DNA of 64,000 nt from Jackrogersella multiformis (taxonomy: Eukaryota; Ascomycota; Sordariomycetes; Xylariales; Hypoxylaceae). Positions 22,565-33,751 of the stretch are shown here, in pieces; position 1 is the first letter of the stretch, and each line of letters begins with the position of its first letter. The stretch lies in assembly GCA_902806575.1 (NCBI GenBank), contig CADCXD010000018.1:1736001-1800000 (forward strand). Direction: 5' to 3'. Position numbers and translations under genes: made by a program. The notes below the pieces were generated by a model. It was given only the letters and a program-made list of their open reading frames with translations, was not told the DNA's origin and searched no databases.

Positions 22565-23974
22565 TCAACGACGCACTGGGGCATAATCTGCCGGATTATA
22601 GGCGTACGCCTGGCCCGCGTGTGAATCTGACCTATATGGACCTTTTTGTCCTTGGTATCCTTGTTGTCCTTGGTACCCTTGTTGTCCTTGATACCCTGGT
22701 TGTCCTTGATGCCCTTGGTGCCTTTGTTGTCCTTGGTGGTGGTATTCCTCCGTGGTCTCCTGGTGCGTATGCAATTCGGTTGAGAATCCCTTGTGATCTA
22801 GTCCCGGCGACGCAAAACTACCACCACTAGCATCCGAAGAATATGAGGTGGGCCGCGACGAGCCCACTAGCGACGGGCTTGGCTGGCCTTGAGACCAACC
22901 CCAGGATTTGAGCTCGGGCGAGTGAGATTGTGTTGACGAGGGGGAATTCCGGCCTTGGTGTGGGTAAGTAGGTGACGGCTGAGGCGGATGTAAGTGCGGC
23001 GACGATTGTGGATGATAGAAATCACCTGGTAGTTCCATGATAGCGCCCTGGTTGGATATTGGCGCCTGGTTAGACATTGGCGCTTGGTTGGGCGTTGGCG
23101 CTTGGTTCATTGGCAGCTCGGCGTACTGCTGATGTATCTTATTCTGGTCATACGAATTGTGTTGCTGCTGGAATTGAGCCTGCCATTGCGCCGGGTAGCT
23201 TAGCGAGCCTGCGGTCCCGGGCCTGCTCCCTTGCTGCAACGATATCGGCCGAGGCACTTGGTATGGCATCGAGGGAGACATGGGCGGCGGGAATGGGCTA
23301 GCCGGCGACATTGGCGGTGATTTCATCCCTCCGCTCAGGCCACCGGTATATGTCTTATCGTTCGGGTTGAAGGTCTTCATCTTTCCATCCTCAATCATAG
23401 CCTGTAATATGCCAGCGTCGAGTAGCTCGGCCTTCTTGATTATTCTCCCCACCATTTCTTTACTAGCCGCTTTCATCTGGGCCTTCACTATACCGACCAT
23501 AGTGATGTTACATCGAATCTCGATGTCCTCTCTTAGGTATAGTCCGTCCTTTGGCGCGCCAAGCCCAGCCAATCCCATCTCTTGCTGCTCGGGAGGTTCT
23601 ACACCCGGCTGGTTTCCTCCGATGCGATACTTGTTTCGGAGGTCGACCCCCATCGGCACGTAAATGTGTGTTTGCAAGCCCCAAGGAAGGTCATGAAAAC
23701 ATCCGTTGAACGAGAGTTTTCCCGACCCAAATTTACCTATACCGGGGATGTATTGAATTCGTTCGGTGATCTCGTACCATGTTGAGAAATATTCGTCGGA
23801 GGCGGCATCGCGAGGTGCTTTGATTTGTTTGTATCTCAGCACGAGAGGGTTCAACGTAATGACTTCGCCGTGGCTATGGAGAATATCGATCGCAAGTTGG
23901 CGAGGTATAAATGTAGGGATTGGCGTTATCACCGTATACACTTCTTTCTTCTTGAGCACCATCGCAGCAGACAT
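22565..23974 (-). CDS. DUF7053-type fungal protein with collagen-like C-terminal repeats
   Basis: Single-exon gene of 469 residues from the ATG at 23974; a second in-frame ATG lies four codons in, at 23962. The N-terminal 170 residues match the fungal DUF7053 pattern: a TVITPIPTFIPRQLAIDILHSH-like start, LNPLVLRYKQI, then YEITERIQYIPGIGKFGSG, a cystatin-like or START-like small-molecule-binding fold by general knowledge of such families. The rest is low-complexity. It has Pro/Ser/Met-rich segments, short N-Q-A-P repeats at about 23040-23110, and a C-terminal glycine array with the six-residue unit GYQGQQ coded by an 18-bp minisatellite (22647-22736). No signal peptide is visible, so the collagen-like part is probably intracellular. 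The role is unknown. Confidence 0.8.
   Translation of the reverse strand: MSAAMVLKKKEVYTVITPIPTFIPRQLAIDILHSHGEVITLNPLVLRYKQIKAPRDAASDEYFSTWYEITERIQYIPGIGKFGSGKLSFNGCFHDLPWGLQTHIYVPMGVDLRNKYRIGGNQPGVEPPEQQEMGLAGLGAPKDGLYLREDIEIRCNITMVGIVKAQMKAASKEMVGRIIKKAELLDAGILQAMIEDGKMKTFNPNDKTYTGGLSGGMKSPPMSPASPFPPPMSPSMPYQVPRPISLQQGSRPGTAGSLSYPAQWQAQFQQQHNSYDQNKIHQQYAELPMNQAPTPNQAPMSNQAPISNQGAIMELPGDFYHPQSSPHLHPPQPSPTYPHQGRNSPSSTQSHSPELKSWGWSQGQPSPSLVGSSRPTSYSSDASGGSFASPGLDHKGFSTELHTHQETTEEYHHQGQQRHQGHQGQPGYQGQQGYQGQQGYQGQKGPYRSDSHAGQAYAYNPADYAPVRR
22647..22736. repeat. 18-bp coding minisatellite
   Basis: Tandem 18-bp units (TGTCCTTGGTATCCTTGT type, minus strand coding GYQGQQ) form the collagen-like tail of the DUF7053 protein. 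Confidence 0.85.
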
Positions 23975-26858
23975 GGGTTGATTCCTTTTCTTTCGGTTTC
24001 CTTGGTCGTTGTCTTGAGGCGAATAAAAAAAGAGAAAGTTGAAGTTTGAAGAATAATCTCTCTCACACTTTTTATTACACGTAAGCCCACTCAACCGTTC
24101 GCATAAATATTGTTACTCTAAGACGATAGGCTAGAAAGTTTGTACTCGCACAAGAGCCTGGTAAGGGATAAGGTGATGGTAATGGTGGTGGTGCTCGGCG
24201 TCAGCACATTGATAATACCAAACTACTTGGAATTCAACATCACCTCCGTTGGTGCAACTTAACCCGGGTATTTCATATCGATGTCAGTCCCGCCTAGTTT
24301 CCTGTTTTGGCCCCCCTACCTCCACGCGGTCCTTCAATCTATTCTTAGTCTAGACCACAATATACCCTCACTGCCCTACACTAGTTAATTCCCTCTTAAG
24401 ATCTCGGGCAGGTGAACAACCGGTCCTTTAAGCCACACCACCTTCAGAAACCGACGGGCCGGATCCAACGCTGGCAGCCGTTGGTTGGCTCCCGTTCAGG
24501 TCGAAATATAATTGGTTATATTTCGAATTTAACCAGGTTTTACATGACACATACGTACCTATGTAGATAGTGGTAGCGAGTCATTCAATACATACCTAGG
24601 TATACATATCTACCTAGGTAGGTAGGTATCTCCTCGTAGGGCTTAATCATCTCGTCACTCTGTTCGCAAGATCGTACTCTATCACAACATCGGTTCTATT
24701 CCTTATTAGATCAGCCGACCTGGCCGACTAATATTTAAGTGCTAGTGATCGGCAAGCTGAACTACCTAGGTCCGCTACGCTACGCCATGATCCCGTCAGC
24801 ATGGATATCATTATCGGGGCTAAGCAAACGCCAAAGGTACCTACCCTACCTAAGACAAGCCCTGGAGCATAGGACTTTTGATAGGAGCCCTGGACTCTGG
24901 AGTACTACGGAGTAAATTTTTGTCACAAATACAATACTAATCTCTAATGATGATAGGCTGCCCGTTTACCTAAATGCTTACAGGTTGCATCCACACTACC
25001 TACCTTGGTTCAGATGTTCCAATCAAGAGAGACAATATTTAGCGATGCCCCTCCCAATGCATCATGGCAGATCCCCAGGACGCGGTACATACAATTTTGA
25101 ATCTCAACCTGACAGCCTGACAATCTGAGATGAGAGATTTTTCTTTGGGAATTCAGACGCCTACTGTAGTAAGACGTAGCCAAGGCCCGCTATACGGCCA
25201 GAAGATTTTCGAAAGGTTTCCTTATGATTTTCATATAGCATTTCCCCTTCAATATAGTATTGTAACCTTCCTTTACCATTTGTTAATTACGGTATCTCTT
25301 CAACTACCGAGCCTTAGCCTTACGAAATACTTACACGTTCTGCACATTCTAACGAGCGCCACGTTCCTCCATGTACGACCATCCCAACGTGAGCTCCGAG
25401 CCGAATAGAACCAATGAAACTGGCTGCGGTTATCTTGGCATTATGCACTTCGCTTCGGTGTAGAAGGATCTAGTAGTATCGGAAATCCAAGACAGCCAAG
25501 CACAACGGCGTTACTAGAAGCCGTGCACCTAACTTCTACAGCTTTTTTAATTTGAAAGAACTCAGCCAATGTGGATGTTTGTCACTTCAAACTTAAATGA
25601 CGTATTATAATTTTAAGATCGAAATTTGTAATAGTATTTTTTATAGAATCTCCTTTCGCAAATGTTCGTGGTAAAATGCCTTTTTAAGATAACCCCTTGT
25701 TAAGCTTGCTCGGCTTCTAGTGATGCCGTGATGCCAAGTACCGACTTACACATGTACAAGCAATTGGGACTTCATGATTCATGTTTGCTCCACTTACTAC
25801 TTTCTGTCAAACTTATATTTCCTAAAGTGAACCTTTAATTAATATTAAAGGACAAACAAAAGAATGATACGTTAAATTGCCAAGAGTTGATATTTACAAT
25901 TTACAGAAACTGTTGTCTTTAGCGAGACTAAAACAGCCACAACTGAAATTGCAACAAACCGTTCATGGTATGCAGTACCTAGTAGGAAAACATACATTAT
26001 TCTACTAACGAGGAATTTAGCTTTAACTTGCTTAGCTCAATACTCAACCCTATTGAATATTCAAATATCGATTCCAAAGCAAGCCCTACATGAACCTAGG
26101 AATAGCCCCTTTTCATGTAAGAAAAGTCTTACAGCTCCTAGAGCTATTAAAGGTGTAGACAATACTACTATAGTTCTGTTATGGACCTGTGCCGGTGGAA
26201 AGAAGCACCTTGCCTCAGTCTACCTTATGTCGAAAAATAGAGGTCTCATTGTTATCGTTCTGGGTAAATAACTCCTGCTTGGAACTGTCAATTATTTCGT
26301 ATTCCAGAAAGGTAAGTGCGGACAAACTCCTTCATGGGCTTCGAGGGCTTCGGTCGTTTCATACTATTGGCCAGGGTGCCGATCTAAACGTTAGACTATG
26401 AGACTTGAGTACCTTTAGGAAGTTTGGAGGAACTCGGTATAGACTTGTCTATGTTGACTTCATGGTCACATTCTCAAGCAAGAAAAGAAAATATCCATAT
26501 ATTCAGACTCCCTAGGTTTACTGTTATGCCCACGAGCTCAAGACGATGTAGGTATCCAACAATACTTTTCACAAAATATGCATATCCCTTCCATAGACCA
26601 ACAATGAAGGCTCGAAACAAAATAACAATAGTGATAGTTACTTGGCGTGGTCATATCAAACAAGAATCATCCCTCAAGCTCGATACTGGGGTATATGCTA
26701 ACATAATTCCACCTGCCTAGGTAGGTATTTGGTTCTTTCAAATCATATCGGCGTCAATTAGGTACATAGTGTATTGATACCATAGTCTCATGTAAGTACT
26801 TCCAAAGTTTTTAACGTCCACAGCCCATACGCTAATCCCAATCCATCCGTCCAGTCAT
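23975..26858. other. Gene-poor spacer (2.9 kb)
   Basis: The left end is the promoter of the DUF7053 gene. The rest is AT-rich, with CCTAGG palindromes at about 24593-24634 and 26714-26728 and only scattered open frames below 100 codons (25130-25408, 26053-26271, 26424-26720). None shows a domain or plausible exon structure. The right end is the 3' side of the phosphoglucomutase gene. Confidence 0.55.
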
Positions 26859-28867
26859 CTACGTCTTCACATCAGGTTCATCGCGCCCCACATACTCCTT
26901 GAACTTCAATAGGTCTGTTGCGAATTTGATCTCGTCCTTGAGGAAGACCTGGGCGTCTTGGCTATAAGTCGAGGGATCATTGCTATACTTCTCGATGTAC
27001 AGACGAATCGTCGCACCAGAGGAGCCAGTGCCGGATAGTCGAACGACAATGCGGCTGCCGCTATCGAAACGGGCATAGAGGCCTTGCTTGGAAGACACAG
27101 AACCATCTAGATCTGTGTAGGAGAAGTTACCAGCTTCGGTTACCGTGCGCTCTGCGGGAGGATTGTTAGTATAGTAAATCTATTAGAAGCATGGAAATTT
27201 ATATGTATACCTCCAATCTTGCTGCCCTTGAAGCTGGGGTTGGCAACTAAGTCCTCCAAAGTTCCGACGACCTTGTTCGCGCCATCGGAGTCCACGTTCT
27301 CGTAGTCGTAGCGGGTAAAGAACACTCGGCCATAAGTCTTCCAGAAATCCTGTTGGATCTGTTTGATGCTCGGCGTAGTCCCAGGGTTGGCTTCTCCCAA
27401 GCCAGCAATAATATTGAGCCATGCTACGACAGCCCAGAGGCCATCCTTCTCACGGACATGGTTGCTTCCAGTGCCGAAACTCTCTTCACCACAAATGCTC
27501 AGCTTATCTGCGTCGAACAGCGCACAAAAGAACTTCCAGCCTGTTGGAACCTCGTAGCAGTTCAGCCCCTGAGCTTTTGCGACAAGATCTACAGCACCAG
27601 ATGTTGGCATGCTACGGGCCAGACCATAGACACCTTGCTTCTTGAAGTACGGGATGAGCTGTGCATGGTGGGCTATGATAGCCAGACTGTCGCCAGGTGA
27701 TACGAAAGCTCCAGCACCATAGATCATATTTCGGTCACCATCTCCATCAGATGCCGCGCCGAAGGGAATAGAGTCTTTGTCAACAGCCTCTACTAAGGAA
27801 TGAGCGTAAGTAAGATTGGGATCTGGGTGTCCGCCACCGAAGTCTGGTTTAGGTACGCAGTTCTGCGTGGAGCCCGTGAGTCCTAGTTCCTCATCAAAGA
27901 TTGCCTTTCCATATGGCCCTGTAACGCCATGGAGGCCGTCGAAGAGCACCTTGAAGTCCGAGTTGTCCTTGAAAAACTTCTTAATCAAGGGGAAATCAAA
28001 GATTTCTTTGAGCATTTGCATGTAGTCAGCTGTGCTGTCGATAATTTCGACTTCTAGATCGCCATAGGTCTTGGTTCCAATTGTAGTGATATCCACATCG
28101 GGAATATCGGCGATCTTATAGGAGGTGAGGGTTTTCGAAGTCTCAAAGATCTTGTTCGTCACCCCCTCGGGAGCAGGGCCGCCGTTAGATAGGTTGTACT
28201 TGATACCAAAATCTTGGTCGGGCCCTATTTATCATGGAATTAGGGATAAAGCCAACTAGGTTCGAGATTCACACTCACCACCAGGGTTGTGACTGGCAGT
28301 CAGAAGGATACCGCCAGTTGCCTTCCGCTTTCGAATAACATGACTTGCAGCAGGGGTAGACAGAATGCCATCCTGACCGATTAACAGCTTCTTGACTCCG
28401 TAGGCAGCGCCAATCTTTGCGATCAACTGGATAGCTTCAGGATTCCAGAACCGGCCATCGCCGCCGATAACCAGAAATGCACCTGCGATATACAAGTTAA
28501 GGAACTACCGTCGTATATGTTGATTATAGACCTAAGTAGGTAGGTATGTACTTGTTGAACTCACCCTCGGCGCCCTCCGGGATAGAGAGGATAATGCTAG
28601 TGATAAAAGACTCGCTGTAGTGGGGTTTCTGGAAGACCTTGACCTTCTTTCGAAGACCTGAGCTGGAGGAGCATTAGCACATAGTCCGAGCATGATAGCA
28701 GGGACAATCGACTGGGGTAGTGTAGACTTCTTTGAATGACGGGAACATGGTGTTTATGTTAATAGTAGCAACAACACGAGGTAGCTCAGATAAAGCTACT
28801 AGGTATTTACCTACGTTCCAGGCTTCTGGTCGGCGAAGGACTTGAACTCGACAGTTTTGATGCTCAT
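26859..28867 (-). CDS. pgm2: Phosphoglucomutase
   Basis: Cytosolic enzyme that interconverts glucose-1-phosphate and glucose-6-phosphate, linking glycolysis to glycogen, trehalose and cell-wall UDP-glucose. Exons in transcript order are 28867-28815, 28662-28565, 28482-28279, 28224-27211 and 27151-26859, giving 553 residues, the usual size. Landmarks: the phosphoserine loop TASHNPGG (the intron falls inside it, between the two glycines), the Mg-binding loop DGDGDRN, the sugar-binding loop GEESFGTGS and the phosphate-binding loop RLSGTGSSGATIR near the C terminus. All four active-site loops are intact. The start at 28867 gives the conserved beginning MSIKTVEFKSFADQKPGTSG. CCTAGG palindromes occur just upstream, at about 28996-29010. 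Confidence 0.97.
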
Positions 28868-29760
28868 GATGAATCTTGGCTTCGAATTAAGACTATGTAA
28901 AGAGAGAGTTAATAGTAACGTTAGCTTTTGTATGCCAACCCAGAAGAAGCCTCCAAGATTGTGAAGTGTGAAATAAGCAATATACCTTATATACCTAGGA
29001 CCTAGGTAGATAAAACAAAATAAGAGTTGTTTGACGACAGGGGATGAGGGGAATCAATAAAAAACATATGACGACGTTTGGCGGGGTTAGGGGTCTACAA
29101 CTTGTACCTAACAGCCCACCTTCGTAAAGCTCCAGTACAAGTTACAAGTTACAAATTACAACCTTGGAAGTTACAACGACAAATAGGAGCGATCTAATAG
29201 CGCAAAGTGATCTCATTTCCATGTGGGGTGTATTCACACGGTATTTAATAGTACTAGTACTAGCACTAGCCACCTAGGTAGTACTGTCATTTTAAGTGCT
29301 AAGGTTGCTATGTGCCAAATCCGCCCCCCTATTATTACCTAACGAACTCTCATCATAGAAACCATCAGCTACCTGGGTACCTAATAATCAATCAAATCAC
29401 TTTGCCACTCTGCATTACCACGTTCTAGACAGGGCTGAGAAATGTTGTTATTAGCCAAACGATCCGCCACGCGACCCTTCTACCCAATATGCTCGTTTGA
29501 AATATGAATTATTGAATCCGTATTTATTGCGTCGCATCCCTTCCCGTCCGATATCGCGCCAGCCACTATTGTGAATGGCGTTTCGAAAATAGCGGCATTT
29601 CAACAGCCACAGGCAACCAATATCTGCCAAAAACTTGCATCTGCGTGGATGCTTGAGAAGATTCAGTATTTGGCTTGTGTCTACCCGGTGTCTACCTAGG
29701 TATTTTGTTCAACTATCTGGTCCTAGTCTTGGCATTTGCCATCTTCCCTTAACCTGTTGT
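28868..29760. other. Spacer and promoter of pgm2
   Basis: No supported gene. AT-rich with short direct repeats of CTAGTA at about 29250-29270 and several CCTAGG-type motifs. It contains the pgm2 promoter on its left and the 3' side of rex2 on its right. Confidence 0.5.
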
Positions 29761-30407
29761 TCATTTGTCCGTTCGTTCGACATTCTTAGTACTGTTAAAA
29801 ATCACATCCTTATAGTATCGAGCTTCAGCAATACTTTCCAGAATATCTTCCTTAGCTTGGTGTAATCCCTGTTTTTCCGGCGCATTTCTTATAATATCCC
29901 TAGGACACCATCGTCGTGCGGCCTCCTTGATAGTGCTGACATCTAGGATCCGGTGATGTAGGTAGTCGGCTACCTTCTTATACGGCTCTTTCCGGAGGAA
30001 TGCCCGGTCTGCGTGCACACTATTTCCGGCCAGCAATGCGTCTCGCTTAGGTATGTACTTTTTGATGTACGAGAGAAGTTCGTCTGCTGCTTGCTCAGGT
30101 GTGACTTTAGATGCCACCACTGCTGCTGTCAAACCGCTCTTCTCATGCGTCCGGGTACACCAGTCGTCCATCTGGTCCATCCTCTCCCGTGATTGATGGA
30201 TGACTACCCCCCAGCCATTCTTGTCCACGACATCCAGAGTACCTGTTGTGATGATGCAGAAAATTTCAATGATCTCCTCTTTGTCAGGATCTAGACCTGT
30301 CATCTATTACTTAGTGTCAGTTTCAATGCTCCAAGCAGAGCTACCGAACAATGACAAGAGCTTGTTACCTCACAATCAATCCATACTAGTGCACCGTTGT
30401 TGTCCAT
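29761..30407 (-). CDS. rex2: Oligoribonuclease Rex2 (DEDDh 3'-5' exonuclease)
   Basis: Degrades short RNA oligomers to mononucleotides; in fungi it acts largely in mitochondria and also in RNA 3' trimming. Two exons, 30407-30369 and 30303-29761, give 193 residues. The intron falls exactly inside exonuclease motif I: exon 1 ends WIDCE and exon 2 starts MTGLD, rebuilding the family signature D-x-E-M-T-G-L. Further landmarks are DQMDDWCTRTHEKSGL (substrate region), LLAGNSVHADRAFL (motif II) and YLHHRILDVSTIKE (motif III side), ending with HQAKEDILESIAE, where His and Asp are the motif III residues. With this start there is no long mitochondrial presequence, so targeting could use an internal signal or an unseen upstream exon. 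Firm family call. Confidence 0.94.
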
Positions 30408-31170
30408 GGTTTATCTAGAAGCTTCGATTGTTAGTCAATGAAATAGAGACTAAATTGTGCCCTAATTTCAACAAAGTCGGTTCGACAAACGTCAGTTTAA
30501 GTGGGAAATAGAAAAGTGACTTGGCATTATCATGTGATTATGTAATAAGTTAGAAGTCACGGGAAACTACATCTAGGATAATTGATAATGGACCTCACCT
30601 TTCTCGATAATGACTCCTTAAATAGCATCACGATAAATCTTATCGTACCCGCAATCATAATCAGCAAGAGTAAATATAATCATAATAAATTTCTAAATAG
30701 AAACTTTTTCTCTGGTTGGGAAACGGGTTGGGTTATAGGTAGGCTTGATCGTAAGTTTAGTCGTAGGTTAGACATGGAATTTGACTTATATGTTTTAGAT
30801 GACCTAGATGTTTTAGAAGTCGATGTATGCTCATGGATACATAGCTGTGGCTAGCACACGATTATGAGCAATTCGAGAGACTATACCTCTCACATCGAAC
30901 GACACCCCCTAGGATTGCTCTTTGGCAGAATCAACCTATCGATAGCCTTAGGTTAGATCATTAAGCACAGGTTCGCTAGCCAGCTGTCTCGCAGCTGATG
31001 CCAAGCTAACTAGTCTGAATAGGACATCTATTCTATCTTGATAATACCCGAGACGCCCTTTAGACAACGAAGTTAGTGACTCATAAGAAATAGATGCCAT
31101 TTGACTGAGGTCGAGGGTTCTATATGAAAACACTCAACCGAACTTAATTACTATTTGAGCGCTCAACAGT
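30408..31170. other. Divergent spacer between rex2 and methyltransferase
   Basis: No credible coding frame. This 760-base head-to-head gap carries the promoters of rex2 (minus) and the methyltransferase at 31171 (plus). It is AT-rich at 30600-30800. Confidence 0.5.
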
Positions 31171-31998
31171 ATGTCTAATCCCGAAGAGATGGCATCCCCC
31201 TCGATCCGTTATCTGCCCACGAACGAAGCCTACGACCGATGGGCGACAATTTACGACACAGATGGAAATTTCCTACAGGCGCTTGACACCATTGAGCTAA
31301 AGACGCTATTTCCGCATTTCTTACAGTCAATCACATCCCCTAAGCCTTGGCGTATCGTGGATCTAGGATGCGGCACGGGTCGCAACACTAGGCTCCTTCT
31401 CACGGTCCCGGAAATCGAGGATGTGACGGCGCTGGACTCAAGCAAGGGCATGCTCCACGTGGCGAAATCGCGACTACAGCAGGCAGGCGACGACGGGGCC
31501 AGTCCACCGGGTCCAGAACCGGGGCGAGTAGTCCCAAAGCTATACCTAGAAGTCTTCGACCTGTTGGCTTCGCCGTCACCCCCGGCGTCCGCGCAGCACG
31601 CGGACGGCGTGATCTCAACTCTGGTCGTCGAGCACGTGCCGCTGCCGACGTTCTTCTCGCACGTCTCGCAGATCCTGAAGCCGGGAGGCGTGCTGCTGCT
31701 GACTAACATGCACGCGCACATGGGCGGGATCAGCCAAGCCGGGTTCGTGGACGCGGATACAGGCGAGAAGATCCGGCCCACGAGCTACGCGCATACCGTC
31801 GCGGACGTCGTGGCGGAGGCGAGGAGGTGGGGGTTGGAAGTTGAGCAAACAAAGGAGGGAGGCGAGGCTGGGATCAGGGAGAGAGCTGTAGATGAAGCCA
31901 TGGTTGAGAGGTTAGGCTCTAGGAGTAGGAAGTGGGTTGGCGTTACGTGTTGGTTCGGGGGCTTGTTTAGGAAGAGGGCGAGCTCGCTACCTACCTAG
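31171..31998 (+). CDS. Class I SAM-dependent methyltransferase
   Basis: Single-exon 275-residue protein with the Rossmann methyltransferase fold. Motif I VDLGCGTGRNT is at residues 63-73, the acidic end of beta 2 is ALDSSKGML, the motif IV region is DGVISTLVVEHV and the post-motif ILKPGGVLLLTNMH. It belongs to the broad Methyltransf_11/25 type; the substrate cannot be inferred. GC content rises steeply over about 31480-31830, and the Pro/Ser insert SPPGPEPGR near residue 115 looks like a lineage-specific loop. The stop codon (31996-31998) lies within a TACCTACCTAGG copy of the dispersed palindrome, so the last residues (LPT) may derive from that sequence. An alternative ATG seven codons in (MASPSI) is possible. 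Confidence 0.82.
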   Translation: MSNPEEMASPSIRYLPTNEAYDRWATIYDTDGNFLQALDTIELKTLFPHFLQSITSPKPWRIVDLGCGTGRNTRLLLTVPEIEDVTALDSSKGMLHVAKSRLQQAGDDGASPPGPEPGRVVPKLYLEVFDLLASPSPPASAQHADGVISTLVVEHVPLPTFFSHVSQILKPGGVLLLTNMHAHMGGISQAGFVDADTGEKIRPTSYAHTVADVVAEARRWGLEVEQTKEGGEAGIRERAVDEAMVERLGSRSRKWVGVTCWFGGLFRKRASSLPT

Positions 31999-32301
31999 GC
32001 GATGATTGGCCATTGGAGCAGGCGAGCTCATCTGCATTAGTTCCATGATATGGTATCTGGGCTTAAATAGGGATAATCGTGAGTACTAGGTTATTATGTG
32101 ACTTGATATCTAGACCAATTAGAGCTTGCATTATCTGTCGGCGATGACTCAAGCACGCAATGCGGGGAATTGCTAATGGGTAGCAACATTGCAATTAAGT
32201 CAATAACAAAGCGTTTAAAGTTCATTTTGTAGGGAGATGGTCCGGTGAGCTATTGAAACGAGTTCATAGTCGAAATTAGTACGAAACTAGAGAAAACCAA
32301 T

Positions 32302-33048
32302 ATGTCGCAGAATATCTACGATCAGGACGAGTTTTTCGAGAACTATATCACATTAGACCGCCAGGTCAAGGGGCTTGCGGGTGCTCCAGAATGGCGACGA
32401 CTAGCAGGAATGCTTCCAAATCTCAACGGCCTTAGTGTACTAGACTTGGGCTGTGGATTTGGCTGGTTTTCTCGGTTCGCAAGGGAGAAAGGTGCAACGT
32501 CCGTCCTCGCGATTGATATCTCCGAGCGTATGTTAAATAAAGCGCGAAGCATGACGAATGACGACAATATCGAATACAAGAGAGCCGACCTCGAGACGGT
32601 AGGGTTGGCGGAAAACCAATACGACGTTGTCTTCAGCTCTCTCACTTTCCACTATGTCGTCAACCTTCCAGCCTTGATGGAAGAAATAGGCAGGAGCTTA
32701 AAGTCACCGGGACGCTTGGTATTCTCCGTTGAGCACCCGATATACACTGCGCCGTCAAATCCAAAATTCATCGTGGATAAAGAGACGGGTCGCAAGTTCT
32801 GGCCGTTGGATGATTACCAGATAGAAGGATTGAGAACGACCAACTGGTTTATAGCTGGTGTCAGGAAACAGCATCTGACAATTAGTACTTATATCAAACT
32901 TCTAGTAAATAGTGGCCTTTGCCTTACAAACTTTGATGAATGGTTTCCAACGGAAGAAGAACTGAAGATGTATCCTGCATCGGAGAACGAAGTTGTAAGG
33001 CCAACATTTTTATTGATCAGTGCAACAAAAGGAGAAAATGTATATTAG
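32302..33048 (+). CDS. Class I SAM-dependent methyltransferase, bacterial-type
   Basis: Single-exon 248-residue protein, 303 bases downstream of the previous methyltransferase and in the same direction, but not close to it in sequence. Motif I LDLGCGFGWFSRF is at about residues 47-59, AIDISERML is the motif II acid, FSSLTFHYVVNLP is the motif IV region and SPGRLVFSVEHPIYT follows. The N terminus (YDQDEFFENYITLDRQ) and the substrate-cap segment with WPLDDYQIEG and HLTISTYIKLL are characteristic of small, mostly bacterial, methyltransferases of unknown substrate. No intron and compact size make transfer from bacteria possible, but this needs a tree. Coding is intact. Confidence 0.82.
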   Translation: MSQNIYDQDEFFENYITLDRQVKGLAGAPEWRRLAGMLPNLNGLSVLDLGCGFGWFSRFAREKGATSVLAIDISERMLNKARSMTNDDNIEYKRADLETVGLAENQYDVVFSSLTFHYVVNLPALMEEIGRSLKSPGRLVFSVEHPIYTAPSNPKFIVDKETGRKFWPLDDYQIEGLRTTNWFIAGVRKQHLTISTYIKLLVNSGLCLTNFDEWFPTEEELKMYPASENEVVRPTFLLISATKGENVY

Positions 33049-33751
33049 GATATCTAATAAAGTTTTCCTAATTAACCATCATTATATCTCTTAATGATGA
33101 CACTACTTAGGTTTAGTTGCATAATATATTAGTACGAGCTGATTAGGTTAGTACGAGCTGATTAGGTTAGTACATGATGTGGCAGGATATTAGTACATGG
33201 CAGTATATTAGCTAATCATACTACGGTTAAATATCGGTAATACTGGCTGCCTATCTGTACGTAGTGCCTGCAAGTCGCAAACATTGAACCATTGGAACCT
33301 TTATGTCGAACTGCTCCAGGGATCTTCATTCCCATTCCAAGCTACCTGCGCTTGTCGTCATCCCCTTAATGCGACACATTGCATTGTTGACTCTTCTCGC
33401 TTCGTTACCGACGTCTTTTCGATTCGCGCGATATCTTCTTGTTAGAGCACACGCTATATCAACCACGACCAGATTTTGCGTTCAGCGACATATTTAAACT
33501 CCTCGGGCCTCGTCTCTCAAGCTTCCCTAGATACCCAGATATCCAGATACGATACTTGCCTAGGTAGGGAGGGTTTCGGATAGGAAGCTTCCTGTTCCGA
33601 GCGAGATCCCCCCAGAGCTCCGAGCTTCTGGGCTTTTCATATCTCCCCCATCACCCCCTCCCATCAACTTACGAAGCTATCTAAATCCTAGCACCAGGCT
33701 AGGGAGGAGGAATGTTTGAAAAGATCTAGGTTAGCAGAGACAGCTGCTTGA
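33049..33751. other. Spacer with 19-bp tandem duplication
   Basis: No supported gene. An exact 19-bp tandem repeat (TTAGTACGAGCTGATTAGG) lies at 33129-33147 and 33148-33166. The right half, CT-rich from about 33590, is the likely promoter and leader of the Vrl1-like gene. A CCTAGG motif occurs at about 33559. Confidence 0.5.
33129..33166. repeat. Exact 19-bp tandem duplication
   Basis: The unit TTAGTACGAGCTGATTAGG occurs twice without change at 33129-33147 and 33148-33166; a third partial copy starts at 33167 (TTAGTAC). Located just after the second methyltransferase gene. Confidence 0.9.
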
